A stretch of 64,000 nucleotides of DNA from Rhodopseudomonas rhenobacensis (GTDB lineage: Bacteria > Pseudomonadota > Alphaproteobacteria > Rhizobiales > Xanthobacteraceae), in contig NZ_JACHIH010000003.1 in assembly GCF_014203125.1 (NCBI RefSeq), forward strand, positions 186,001 to 250,000. The letters run 5' to 3'. Under the pieces are notes generated by a model. That model searched no databases and was not told the DNA's origin. It saw only the letters and a list, made by a program, of their open reading frames with translations. Both the position numbers and the translations under genes were made by a program. How positions within the stretch are numbered: position 1 is the first letter of the stretch; every line of letters begins with the position of its first letter. Positions 15,050 through 23,198 of the stretch are shown piece after piece.

Positions 15050-17232
15050 ACATGATCAATGTGGATGAGGCGTTCGCGCCCTTAGACGGTGACGTTCCTC
15101 CGCCGCCAGCAGTTGATGACGCATGGCGTCCGCTGCTGCCGATCCCGGCCGACGCTCCGAAACTCACCAATGCTCTCATCAATCGCTTTTGCCCAGCGGG
15201 CTACACGTTTGCCGAAGGCTGGCGCTACAACGATGCCGCCGGGCAATTGATGCTTTGCGTGGTCCGCTATAATCGGCCTGCGAATGGCAAGCCGGCAGAT
15301 AAGCAGATCAAGCCCTTCGTATTCTGCGAGGGGCCGAATGACCGCAAAGAATGGCGTTGCCGAAACATCTCCGATCGGCGTCCGCTCTATGGCCTCGATA
15401 GGCTGGCTGCCCGACCGTCCGCGCGCGTGATGGTGGTCGAGGGCGAGAAGGCTGCCGACGCGGCGGCCAAGCGCTTCGACAGCTACGTGGTGGTTACGTC
15501 GTCCAGCGGCTCCCATGCCGCCCGCAAGGCCGACTGGTCTACCCTGGCCGGACGGCATGTCGTGCTTTGGCCCGACGCCGATGAACCGGGATCGAAATAT
15601 GCGGAGACGGTGGCCGGGCTGTTGCAGGGCATCGCGGCATCCGTCCACATGGTCACCACGCCGCCGTCAATGCCGCAAGGGTGGGATCTAGCTGACGACG
15701 TGCCGCCTGGCATGAACGACAACGATATCAGCCGCCTTCTCGCCGTCGCCCGGCCGGTGACCGCCGGTGGCTGGCCTGCCGTGACGCCGATCACCTCGAC
15801 GCTGCCGGCGGTCGAGCCGTTCATTCCCGAACTGTTGCCCGAAGCCATCCGGGACTACGTGATGGACGTCGCCGACCGCCAGCAAGCGCCCCCGGATTTC
15901 GCGGCCGTGACCGCGCTGTGCGGAATCGCAGCAACGATCGGAAACCGGGTTCGCGTTCGGCCAAAGCAAAACGATGATTGGGAAGTCGTGCCGAACCTCT
16001 GGGGTGCGATCATCGGCCGGCCCAGCGCGATGAAGTCCCCGGCCATGCAGGCCGCGCTCGGCCCGATCTACGCCATCACCGATGACCTGCGCGAGAAGTG
16101 GGAAGAGGAAATCAAAAGCGCTCAGATCGACGAAGCGCTTTCCGGCCTCGACGCCAAGGATGCCAAGAAACGCGCCGAGAAGGCGCTGAAGAACGGTGAC
16201 CGCGATGCTGCCCGTGAACTCCTAGAGGGCCTAGCCGGCGATGACGATGACCAACCGCCATGTCCCCGCATCGTGGTGAACGACGCCACGGTCGAAAAGC
16301 TGGGCGAACTGCTGAACGAGAACCCGCGTGGCATTCTGCTGATCCGGGACGAGTTGCCCGGCTTCCTCGCCCGCATGGAAAGCGAGGAGCATCAGAGCGA
16401 GCGAGCGTTCTATCTTGAGGCGTTCAATGGTGATGGCCGCTTCACCTATGACCGCATCGGGCGCGGCACCGTGCATATCGAGCATTGCACCGTCAGCATC
16501 ATCGGTGGTGTGCAGCCGTCCCGCATCGCCCCGATCGTCCGCGGTGCCATGTCGGGCGCCAGCAATGACGGATTGATCCAGCGCTTGCAGATGGTGGTGT
16601 GGCCGGACGATATCGGATCATGGCGCTGGGTTGACCGCGCACCGAACACGCTGGCGCGGCTCGCCTACGACAAGGTTTTCCGCGATCTGTACGACCTGCC
16701 GATGGGCGACACCGAGCGGCCGACCGTGCTGCGCTTCTCGCCGGAGAGTCAGGAGTTGTTCCAGCAATGGATGACAGAAATCCAGTCCGAAGCCCGGTCG
16801 GGGTCTCTGCCCTCAACGCTGGAAAGCCATATCCTGAAGATGCCGAAAACGGTGGCATCGCTGGCGTTGCTGTTCGAACTGATCGACGGCGGCCGGTTCG
16901 ACGTGAACGAGACGGCAATGCGCCGGGCGCTGGGCTGGGCCGACTATCTCCGCAGCCACGCCAATCGGCTCTATTCGTCCGGCGAGACGATGGCCGAGGA
17001 TGGCGCTAGGCTGATCATTGAGCGGCGGAACCAGTTGTCGGATTCATTCACCGCCCGCGACGTTCACAAGAAGGGCTGGGCAGGCCTGAGCGACCGCGAG
17101 ACGGTTACAGCATCGATCGAGATGCTGATCGCCACCAACCACTGCCGAGAGGTCCAGGGCAAGCCGGTGGGGGCGGGTGGCCGTCCTACAATCACATATT
17201 GCTGGAATCCCGCACTTCAGGCCGGAGGGTGA
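15046..17232 (+). CDS. TOPRIM/DUF3987 primase-helicase
   Basis: 728 residues. A TOPRIM domain is clear around residues 125-185: RVMVVEGEKAADAAAKRF, then VVVTSSSGSHAARKADWS, then HVVLWPDADEPGSKYAETV, giving the Glu and the DxD-type metal ligands. From about residue 260 a DUF3987 (YfjI-like) helicase/ATPase-type region follows, with GAIIGRPSAMKSPAMQAALG as the Walker-A-like loop and GILLIRDELPGFLARMES as the Walker-B-like strand. It probably primes and unwinds the replicating element. It overlaps the upstream small primase gene by ATGA. Satellites and small prophages use this replication type. Confidence 0.85.
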   Translation: MNMINVDEAFAPLDGDVPPPPAVDDAWRPLLPIPADAPKLTNALINRFCPAGYTFAEGWRYNDAAGQLMLCVVRYNRPANGKPADKQIKPFVFCEGPNDRKEWRCRNISDRRPLYGLDRLAARPSARVMVVEGEKAADAAAKRFDSYVVVTSSSGSHAARKADWSTLAGRHVVLWPDADEPGSKYAETVAGLLQGIAASVHMVTTPPSMPQGWDLADDVPPGMNDNDISRLLAVARPVTAGGWPAVTPITSTLPAVEPFIPELLPEAIRDYVMDVADRQQAPPDFAAVTALCGIAATIGNRVRVRPKQNDDWEVVPNLWGAIIGRPSAMKSPAMQAALGPIYAITDDLREKWEEEIKSAQIDEALSGLDAKDAKKRAEKALKNGDRDAARELLEGLAGDDDDQPPCPRIVVNDATVEKLGELLNENPRGILLIRDELPGFLARMESEEHQSERAFYLEAFNGDGRFTYDRIGRGTVHIEHCTVSIIGGVQPSRIAPIVRGAMSGASNDGLIQRLQMVVWPDDIGSWRWVDRAPNTLARLAYDKVFRDLYDLPMGDTERPTVLRFSPESQELFQQWMTEIQSEARSGSLPSTLESHILKMPKTVASLALLFELIDGGRFDVNETAMRRALGWADYLRSHANRLYSSGETMAEDGARLIIERRNQLSDSFTARDVHKKGWAGLSDRETVTASIEMLIATNHCREVQGKPVGAGGRPTITYCWNPALQAGG

Positions 17233-17236
17233 GACT

Positions 17237-17608
17237 ATGGGCCGTTGGCTGGCTGCTCTCCGAACCGATGAAAAAAAACTAGAAAACGCTACCGACCCGA
17301 ACCGACAAAACCCCCAAAACCCCCCTCAAGCGGGTTTTGGGGGTTTTGGGGGTAGCCCTTCCGAGGATATCCAGAAATTCACGCTGGAGGCTGACGAGGG
17401 TTTTGGGGGTTTTGGGAGTTCGCTGTCTGGGCGTTTCCAGAATTTTTATTTGCTCGATGACCGCGCCGGCTGGGATGATGAAGACTGGCAGGCGGCATAC
17501 GAAGAGCGGGCGGCCGTCCTTGAGTTCGATGGGTGTCTGTTGCGCGAGGAAGCGGAACGGCTGGCGCGGCTGGAAGTCGACGATCAGCGGAAGAGGTGGA
17601 TTCAGTGA
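17237..17608 (+). CDS. Gly/Phe-repeat element protein
   Basis: 123 residues from ATG at 17237, 4 bp after the primase stop. It contains NRQNPQNPPQAGFGGFGGS and again DEGFGGFGSSLSGRFQNFYL, then an acidic helical C-terminus (AAYEERAAVLEFDGCLLREE; ERLARLEVDDQRKRWIQ). The GFGGFG repeats are encoded by GGGTTTTGGGGGTTTTGGGG-type DNA. The protein could be disordered in the middle. It overlaps the next start (GTGA). Function unknown. Confidence 0.55.
   Translation: MGRWLAALRTDEKKLENATDPNRQNPQNPPQAGFGGFGGSPSEDIQKFTLEADEGFGGFGSSLSGRFQNFYLLDDRAGWDDEDWQAAYEERAAVLEFDGCLLREEAERLARLEVDDQRKRWIQ
17307..17416. repeat. G4-capable T4G5 repeats and hairpin
   Basis: C5-A4-C6 at 17311-17325 faces G3-T4-G5-T4-G5 at 17332-17352 as an inverted repeat, and a second G3-T4-G5-T4-G3 lies at 17398-17416. 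Both G tracts could form quadruplexes with other G-runs, and the first pair can form a C/G hairpin. All of it lies inside a coding frame. Confidence 0.7.
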
Positions 17609-17985
17609 AGACGTTCTGGATGGAAGCCGAACTCGGCAACGCGAACATCAAGACGCTGGTGCAGTCGGACAAGCTCGATGGGCTGATCGCCTGGTGGGAA
17701 GAGGCGCTGACGAAACAGTCGGAGCCGGACCATCGGCAGGCATCGCGCAACGTCGTGGTCGAGGCGCTGAAAAAGAACCTGCACCACACTGACGAGAAGG
17801 TCGCGGAGATGGTGTGCGGCGCGCTGCTGTGGTTGACAGCGACGGGGCCGATCGGAACGACCATCATGCCGTTCATGCGGCGCGGCGACATGACCATCCG
17901 ATACGAGATCACGCAAATCACCGAGACGGGTTACAATTTCTGCACCAAGTTTGATGAGAAGACGGACGCGGCATTGATGCTTTAG
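17605..17985 (+). CDS. Unknown protein between replication and head genes
   Basis: 126 residues from GTG at 17605, overlapping the previous stop (GTGA). MKTFWMEAELGNANIKTLVQ continues as a helical protein with EEALTKQSEPDHRQASRNVV and VAEMVCGALLWLTATGPIGT. The longer upstream frame was rejected as overlap. It ends 125 bp before the portal gene and is the last gene of the replication block. Function unknown. Confidence 0.6.
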   Translation: MKTFWMEAELGNANIKTLVQSDKLDGLIAWWEEALTKQSEPDHRQASRNVVVEALKKNLHHTDEKVAEMVCGALLWLTATGPIGTTIMPFMRRGDMTIRYEITQITETGYNFCTKFDEKTDAALML

Positions 17986-18109
17986 TTATCAACGGCAAAC
18001 AGTGGAAAGCCCGGGCAAGCCCCGGCATTTCTAAGTTGTCCGACAAGGACGATTTTTTCTTTCAATCTCAACATGCTTCACCATTCTGCGGCCTATGCGG
18101 AATGGAACG

Positions 18110-19327
18110 ATGTTTGACCGATTGAAATCCGTCTTCGGCTTTGAGGCGAAGAGCCTCGCCGATCCTAGTCCAGAACTTCTCAGCATCTTCGGCGCGGGTT
18201 TGCCGGGCGCGATTACGCGCGCTCAGGCCCTCGACGTTCCGGTGGTCAGCACCGCGATCCGGACGCTCAGCGAAGCCGCGGCGACGCTCAGCATCAAGGT
18301 GGTCCGGGTCAACGACGACGGCACCGAGACCGACGACGCCAAACATCCCGTCGCCAAGCTGCTGCAGGACCAGGTCAACGACTGGACCAGCGCCTTCGAA
18401 CTTGTCCGCGACCTGGTGGTGCAGGCCCTGACCTGCGACGCGGGCGGCATTGCGTGGATCAATCGCGTCGACGGCAGGCCGCACGAGATCATTCTTTACC
18501 AGCCGGGCAAGATTTCTGTTTCCTATGCCGACACCGGCGAGCCGAGCTATCGCATCGATAGCCGTCCGCTCGACGCTGCCGACGTGATCCACTTGCGGTC
18601 ACCGTTCAGCCGTTGCCCGCTGACCATGGCGATGCGCGCGATCTCGGTGGCGTGGCATCTGGAAAATCACGCGCTCAACTTGTTCAAGAAGGGCGCCCGG
18701 CCGGGCGGCGTCATCAAGTTCAAGAAGACCCTTGGCGACGAGGGCCTGAAGAAGATGAAGGCCGGTTGGCGCGCGGCGTTCTCCGGTTCGGACAATTCCG
18801 GCGAGACGGCCGTTCTGTGGGACGATGCCGATTTCCAGCAACTCACGCTCAACAGCACCGACAGCCAATTTCTCGAAAACAGGAAATTCCAAATCCTGGA
18901 AATCTGCCGGGCGTTCCGCATCCCGCCCGGCATGGCCTACGAGCTGGACCGCGTCACGTACAATAACGGGGAACAGCAGGGCCAAGAGTTCCTGAGCTAC
19001 AGCCTGGAGCCGTGGTTGCACGCGCTGGAAAACTGTTTCCGCCGGGCGCTGTTCTCCACCGACGAACGGGCATCCTATCGCGTCGTCTTCGATCGCGACG
19101 ACCTGACCCGCGCCAGCCTGACCGATCGCGCCGCGGCGATCAACAGCTTGCGGGCGTCGAAGGTGCTCAACGCCAACGAGGGCCGCTCCTGGATCGGGCT
19201 GCAGCCCTATGAGGGCGGTGACGTTTACGAAAACACGAACATCAGCACCGACAGCCCGGCGGCGGACGGTTCGAACCAGCGCGCGGACAAGACGCCACCG
19301 AAACAGAAACTGCAGGCGGCAGCATGA
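18110..19327 (+). CDS. HK97-family portal protein
   Basis: About 405 residues. The portal forms the dodecameric DNA gate at one capsid vertex. MFDRLKSVFGFEAK is typical of HK97-family portals, and LDVPVVSTAIRTLSEAAATL, NLFKKGARPGGVIKF, ENRKFQILEICRAFRIPPGM and YNNGEQQGQEFLSYSLEPWL are diagnostic. ATG at 18110 is preferred over ATG at 18095 because the purine-rich GGAATGGAA is better placed for it. It begins the head operon; the protease start overlaps its stop. No tail genes follow the head genes. Confidence 0.95.
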   Translation: MFDRLKSVFGFEAKSLADPSPELLSIFGAGLPGAITRAQALDVPVVSTAIRTLSEAAATLSIKVVRVNDDGTETDDAKHPVAKLLQDQVNDWTSAFELVRDLVVQALTCDAGGIAWINRVDGRPHEIILYQPGKISVSYADTGEPSYRIDSRPLDAADVIHLRSPFSRCPLTMAMRAISVAWHLENHALNLFKKGARPGGVIKFKKTLGDEGLKKMKAGWRAAFSGSDNSGETAVLWDDADFQQLTLNSTDSQFLENRKFQILEICRAFRIPPGMAYELDRVTYNNGEQQGQEFLSYSLEPWLHALENCFRRALFSTDERASYRVVFDRDDLTRASLTDRAAAINSLRASKVLNANEGRSWIGLQPYEGGDVYENTNISTDSPAADGSNQRADKTPPKQKLQAAA

Positions 19328-19839
19328 ACAGCCGGATCGAGTTCAAGGCCGATTTTGCCATTGATGACGCTGGGGCCATCACCGCGATGGCGTGGCCGTT
19401 TGCGAAGCCCGATCGCGTCGGTGACATGATCGAGAAGGGCGCCTTTGCCAGCGCGGCGGTTCCGATCCCGATGCTGTTCGGGCACGACGCCAACGATCCG
19501 GTCGGCGCCTGGGATGTCGCCACCGAGAAGGCGGACGGCCTGCACCTGAAGGGGCGGCTGTTGGTCGACGACTTGCCGCGGGCGCGGGAGGTGCGGGCGC
19601 TGGTCAAGGCCGGTGCTGTCCGCGGCGTCTCGATCGGCTTCGTCACCCGCAAGGCCAGGGCCAGGGCAGGCGGTGGCCGCACCATTTCTCAACTCGAGTT
19701 GTTGGAAGCGTCCCTCGTGGCGATTCCCATGCATCCGGGCGCGCGCATCACCAGCGCCAAGTCCGCGATTACGGCCCTTGCGATCGCAGAGGCCATTCAC
19801 CGCGCCACCGCGGCGCTCACGACAGGAACGAAAGCATGA
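19324..19839 (+). CDS. HK97-family prohead protease
   Basis: 171 residues, start overlapping the portal stop (ATGA). The serine protease (peptidase S78-like) cleaves scaffold and capsid N-termini during maturation. Visible motifs are GAFASAAVPIPMLFGHDAND with the catalytic His, and AGAVRGVSIGFVTRKA with the catalytic Ser, followed by ELLEASLVAIPMHPGA. Length is normal. It overlaps the capsid start by 4 bp. Its presence shows that the element makes its own maturing capsid. Confidence 0.93.
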   Translation: MNSRIEFKADFAIDDAGAITAMAWPFAKPDRVGDMIEKGAFASAAVPIPMLFGHDANDPVGAWDVATEKADGLHLKGRLLVDDLPRAREVRALVKAGAVRGVSIGFVTRKARARAGGGRTISQLELLEASLVAIPMHPGARITSAKSAITALAIAEAIHRATAALTTGTKA

Positions 19840-21029
19840 AGCACGTTGCCACCAAGGCGCTGATCGGCAGCGCTGCCATCATTCGCAAGGGCGATGACGA
19901 AGATCCGGCGTCGATCGTCACGAAGGCGCTCGGCGACTTTTCGACCGAGCTCGAAAAGAAGTTTGACGATCGGTTCAAGGCGTTGGAGGCCAAGGCGCCG
20001 GCCACCGATCCGAAGCTGACCGAGCGGCTGGACAAAATCGAGGCCAAGGTCAACCGCCCCGGCGCCACGGACAAGACCAAGGACGAACAGGCCGAATCCG
20101 AAAAGAAGGCCTTCCACTCCTATCTGCGTCAGGGCGATCGGGCCGACCCGGTCGAACTGAAGACCCTGATCGTGTCCAGCGATCCGCAGGGCGGCTATCT
20201 GGCGCCGACCGAATTGTCGACCGAGTTCATCCGCGACCTGATCGAATATTCGCCGATCCGTGGCCTCGCCACGGTGCGCAGCACCACGTCGCCGGCTGTT
20301 GCCTACCCGAAACGGATCGGCACGACGAACGGAAAATGGAAAGGGGAACTCCAGGCGCAGGAAGGTTCGGAGCCGAGCTTCGGCCAGGTCGAGATCCCGG
20401 TTCGCGAGATCAACACCTTCGTCGACATCTCGAACCAGTTGCTCGCCGACAGCGCGGGCGTTGCCGAGGCCGAAGTTCGCATGGCGCTGTCCGAAGACTT
20501 CGGACAGAAGGAAGGCGCCGCCTTCGTCAAGGGCTCCGGACCGCTGATGCCCGAGGGCCTGCTGACCAACGGCGACGTCGTCTCGGTCCCGACTGGCAAC
20601 GCGGCGACGCTCGGCACCACGCCCGCCGACCTGCTGATCAGCGTGTTCTACTCGCTGCAGGCAGCCTATCGGCAGCGCGGCACCTGGTTGATGGCGGGAT
20701 CGACGCTCGCCGCGATCCGCAAGCTGAAGGATGGCCAGGGCAACTTCCTGTGGCAGCCCTCGCTGCAGCTTGGGCAGCCGGAAAGCATCTTGGGTCGTCC
20801 GGTGGTCGAAGTCCCGAACATGGACGCCATCGGCGCCGGCAACACTCCTATTGCCTTTGGCGATATTGCGACCGCTTACCGTATCATCGATCGGCTGGCG
20901 CTCAGCATCCTGGTCAACCCGTACCTGCTCGCCACCAGCGGCATCACCCGCATTCACGCCACCCGGCGCGTCGGCGGCGCGGTCATTCGGCCCGCGGCGC
21001 TCAAGAAGATCACCTGCGCCGTTAGCTAG
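19836..21029 (+). CDS. HK97-fold major capsid protein
   Basis: 397 residues. An N-terminal charged, coiled-coil delta-type scaffold region of about 100 residues (KALGDFSTELEKKFDDRFKA; KLTERLDKIEAKVNRP) precedes the HK97 core, as in phages with a protease-removed delta domain. Core motifs include SDPQGGYLAPTELSTEFIRD, EYSPIRGLATVRSTTSPAVA, FVDISNQLLADSAGVAEAEV and ATLGTTPADLLISVFYSLQA, with VVEVPNMDAIGAGNTPIAFG near the C-terminus. It overlaps the protease gene by ATGA. Confidence 0.95.
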   Translation: MKHVATKALIGSAAIIRKGDDEDPASIVTKALGDFSTELEKKFDDRFKALEAKAPATDPKLTERLDKIEAKVNRPGATDKTKDEQAESEKKAFHSYLRQGDRADPVELKTLIVSSDPQGGYLAPTELSTEFIRDLIEYSPIRGLATVRSTTSPAVAYPKRIGTTNGKWKGELQAQEGSEPSFGQVEIPVREINTFVDISNQLLADSAGVAEAEVRMALSEDFGQKEGAAFVKGSGPLMPEGLLTNGDVVSVPTGNAATLGTTPADLLISVFYSLQAAYRQRGTWLMAGSTLAAIRKLKDGQGNFLWQPSLQLGQPESILGRPVVEVPNMDAIGAGNTPIAFGDIATAYRIIDRLALSILVNPYLLATSGITRIHATRRVGGAVIRPAALKKITCAVS

Positions 21030-21042
21030 AAGGAACAGCACC

Positions 21043-21429
21043 ATGCGCGATCTTGCTTCAAACATCGGCGTCGTCCTGGCGCTGTCTCCCGCGGTGCAGG
21101 CCGCGACCATCAAGGGCAACGCGGTCGATCTGCAGGACTACGAAAGCGCCGCCCTGATCCTCAACAGCGGCGCCATCGTCGGCGCCGGCAGCTTTGCCGC
21201 CAAACTGCAGGAGGCCGACACCACTGCGGACGGCGACTTCACCGACGTTCCGGCCGATCTGCTGGTCGGGGTATTGCCGACGGCGCTGGCGGCCGATGCC
21301 ACGGTCAAGCAAAGCTACATCGGACATAAGCGCTATGTCCGGGTGGTGGTGGCCAAGAACAGCGGGACGTCCGTCGCGGTCGGCGCGGTGTTCGTGCTGG
21401 GCCACGCCCGCAATCGTCCGGTGGCCTGA
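21043..21429 (+). CDS. Head-module protein, possible capsid decoration or fibre base
   Basis: 128 residues from ATG at 21043, 13 bp after the capsid stop and with a nearby GAAGGAACAGC ribosome site. A longer frame reading through the capsid gene was rejected. Sequence MRDLASNIGVVLALSPAVQA then ALILNSGAIVGAGSFAAKLQ has small-residue beta-rich character, and DVPADLLVGVLPTALAADAT follows. The layout (VVLALSPAVQAAT, ILNSGAIV) matches small phage proteins placed directly after capsid genes, whose role is not established. Confidence 0.7.
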   Translation: MRDLASNIGVVLALSPAVQAATIKGNAVDLQDYESAALILNSGAIVGAGSFAAKLQEADTTADGDFTDVPADLLVGVLPTALAADATVKQSYIGHKRYVRVVVAKNSGTSVAVGAVFVLGHARNRPVA

Positions 21430-21432
21430 TCC

Positions 21433-21708
21433 ATGGCGAGCAAGCTTTCCGAGTTCTCGACGAACACCAGCAGCTTCGGCGCCAAGGGGTTGGCTATCGC
21501 CAAGTCTGACAGCGCGGATATTGCTGGTGGTCCGGTCAAAGCGATCACCGTCACCGCTGCGGGGAGCCTGTCCTTCATCCCGCCCGGCAACGCCGACAAC
21601 GATCCGATCAGCTATGCCGACGTGCCGGTTGGCTTCATCCCGCCCTACCAAGTTCGTCGGGTGAAGAGCACCGGCACCACCGCCACCGTGCGGACAATCG
21701 AGGACTAG
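21433..21708 (+). CDS. Small head-module protein
   Basis: 91 residues starting 3 bp after the previous stop. MASKLSEFSTNTSSFGAKGL, then VKAITVTAAGSLSFIPPGN, then ADVPVGFIPPYQVRRVKSTG is beta-rich. Position just after the capsid and the previous small protein suggests a head stabilisation or decoration role, as many phages have paired small proteins here. No family recognised. Confidence 0.65.
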   Translation: MASKLSEFSTNTSSFGAKGLAIAKSDSADIAGGPVKAITVTAAGSLSFIPPGNADNDPISYADVPVGFIPPYQVRRVKSTGTTATVRTIED

Positions 21709-21713
21709 CAACC

Positions 21714-22151
21714 ATGCCGATGCGCGCACCATCCATCCGTGGTTGCTGCGGGCGTCGGCTTCCGTCTGACGTGCTGTGCCCATGTCAGGCCAAGCGCGCA
21801 GCCGAGCGCAAGGCAAGGCACGATGCGGTCAGGCCCTCCGCATCTGCCCGCGGCTATGACGGGAAGTGGCGGACCGAAAGCCGAGCATTCATCGCGGCGC
21901 ATCCGCGGTGCACGCGCGTTGTGGATGGCAAGCCATGCGGCAAGCCGGCCACGCTGGTGCATCACATCGTTAGGCACGGTGGCGACATGAAACTGTTTTG
22001 GTCCCGATCCAATTGGGCGCCACGCTGCACCGAATGCCACAGCAGCGCCGAACAGTCTGGCGAGGCGCGGCAGGCCGGGGGGTGGTCGACGTCTTCGCGG
22101 AATCGCCAGGGACCGGCGCATTCTCAGTCCCGCAAGAGATCCCAGAATTGA
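21714..22151 (+). CDS. HNH endonuclease of the packaging module
   Basis: 145 residues. The HNH fold is seen in AHPRCTRVVDGKPCGKPATL, then VHHIVRHGGDMKLFWSRSNW, then APRCTECHSSAEQSGEA: two zinc-knuckle Cys pairs, His-His, Asn and a terminal CxxC-H. In HK97-like phages and capsid-forming satellites an HNH protein works with TerS and TerL for cos cutting and packaging. The N-terminal part (CCGRRLPSDVLCPCQAKRA) adds cysteines that may bind another zinc. Its position between the capsid and connector genes supports a packaging role. Confidence 0.9.
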   Translation: MPMRAPSIRGCCGRRLPSDVLCPCQAKRAAERKARHDAVRPSASARGYDGKWRTESRAFIAAHPRCTRVVDGKPCGKPATLVHHIVRHGGDMKLFWSRSNWAPRCTECHSSAEQSGEARQAGGWSTSSRNRQGPAHSQSRKRSQN

Positions 22152-22161
22152 GGTTTTTTAG

Positions 22162-22467
22162 ATGGCGATCGTCACGTTGGAAGAGGTCAAGGCCCAACTG
22201 AACCAGACGCTGGACGTCGATGACGAACTGATCGAGCGCAAGATCTGCGCCGCGCAGTGCCATATCGAACAGCTGCTCGGCTTCAAGATTTCCGATCAGT
22301 ACACGCCGACGAAGATTCCGGCGCCGCTGAAGGAATGCGTCTGCCAGCTGGCGGCGCATTGGTACGAAAACCGCGAGGCGGTGCTGGTGGGCGTCACTGC
22401 GCAGTCGCTGCCGATCGGCGTGTCCGACATCGTGAACGAGTACCGTAACTGGAGCTGGGCGGGTTGA
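22162..22467 (+). CDS. Head-tail connector (gp6-like adaptor)
   Basis: 101 residues. MAIVTLEEVKAQLNQTLDVD, then DELIERKICAAQCHIEQLLG, then LKECVCQLAAHWYENREAV, then IVNEYRNWSWAG is the classic all-helical gp6-like head-tail connector pattern. The protein forms a ring below the portal. It precedes the head-closure gene by 3 bp. Connectors are retained in capsid-forming satellites so that helper tails can attach. Confidence 0.9.
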   Translation: MAIVTLEEVKAQLNQTLDVDDELIERKICAAQCHIEQLLGFKISDQYTPTKIPAPLKECVCQLAAHWYENREAVLVGVTAQSLPIGVSDIVNEYRNWSWAG

Positions 22468-22470
22468 GCC

Positions 22471-22797
22471 ATGCGCGCCGGCAACCTCGACAGCGTGATT
22501 GAGATCCAGCGTTTCACCGTCACGGGTGATGACGGCATGGGAAATGAAATTCAGGAATGGGTGGCGCTTGCCACGCTGCGCGCTCAGCTGATCCAGGCCG
22601 GCACCGAGGAGTTCATTCGCAACTACGGCACCAGCGAGGACACTGTTATCGTGTTTCGGACGCGCTACCTGCAGGGCGTCACCAACGTCGATCGCGTGGT
22701 CTATGACGGCCTTGTCTACGACATCAAGGAGACCAAGGAAATCGGCCGCGCGCGGGGCCTGGAGATCAGGACGATTTCGCAAGGGCAGGTGGCCTGA
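22471..22797 (+). CDS. Head-closure protein (SPP1 gp16-like)
   Basis: 108 residues. LDSVIEIQRFTVTGDDGMGN, then EWVALATLRAQLIQAGTEEF, then VIVFRTRYLQGVTNVDRVVY, then YDIKETKEIGRARGLEI is the beta-barrel signature of phage head closure/joining proteins. The protein plugs the connector and forms the tail docking surface. It starts 3 bp after the connector and its last base is the first base of the terS ATG. No tail completion or tail tube gene follows. Confidence 0.9.
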   Translation: MRAGNLDSVIEIQRFTVTGDDGMGNEIQEWVALATLRAQLIQAGTEEFIRNYGTSEDTVIVFRTRYLQGVTNVDRVVYDGLVYDIKETKEIGRARGLEIRTISQGQVA

Positions 22798-23198
22798 TGC
22801 GCGGCACGAAACCGACGCTGGTGGTCGATAATGGCACGGTGCTGCGGGACATCAAGGCACCGTCGTGGATGTCGAAGGACGCCAAGGCCGAATGGCGGCG
22901 CGTGTTCCCGGTCATCCGCAAACGCCGCATTCTCACGACAGCAGACCTTGGCTCGCTTGAAAATTACTGCGTCGCGCTCGGCACCGTGCGGGAGATGGAA
23001 CGGACGCTGCAGGCCGAAGGGCATGTGTTCTCCGCCGAGTCCGGTCCGAAGCGGCACCCGGCTGTTGCCATTCAATCCGACGCGATGACCCGCGCGCTGC
23101 GGCTTGCTTCAGAGCTTGGTCTCACTCCAGTGAGTAGATCCCGGCCGGCAGTCAGGAAGGATGATGACGGTGACGAGCCTAGTCCCTTGGATTTCTGA
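22797..23198 (+). CDS. terS: Terminase small subunit, P27-like
   Basis: 133 residues. MRGTKPTLVVDNGTVLRDIK, then APSWMSKDAKAEWRRVFPVI, then TTADLGSLENYCVALGTVRE, then RHPAVAIQSDAMTRALRLAS matches the P27-family TerS, which recognises the packaging site. The acidic tail (RKDDDGDEPSPLDF) overlaps the start of terL. It lies late in the module instead of first, as in HK97 phages; in described capsid-forming satellites terS and terL likewise sit at the end of the head genes. Confidence 0.9.
   Translation: MRGTKPTLVVDNGTVLRDIKAPSWMSKDAKAEWRRVFPVIRKRRILTTADLGSLENYCVALGTVREMERTLQAEGHVFSAESGPKRHPAVAIQSDAMTRALRLASELGLTPVSRSRPAVRKDDDGDEPSPLDF

Noticed and set aside
17307-17416. Real telomere or linear-replicon end
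   Set aside because: The T4G5 tracts are short, lie within a coding frame with a continuous protein reading and are flanked by genes on both sides.
20731-21042. Longer frame for the protein after the capsid
   Set aside because: It reads through the capsid gene in another frame; ATG at 21043 with a ribosome site gives the real start.
19797-21119. Long minus-strand frame over the capsid gene
   Set aside because: It is the antisense of the well-supported capsid gene; Arg/Asp-rich low-information residues and no ribosome site.
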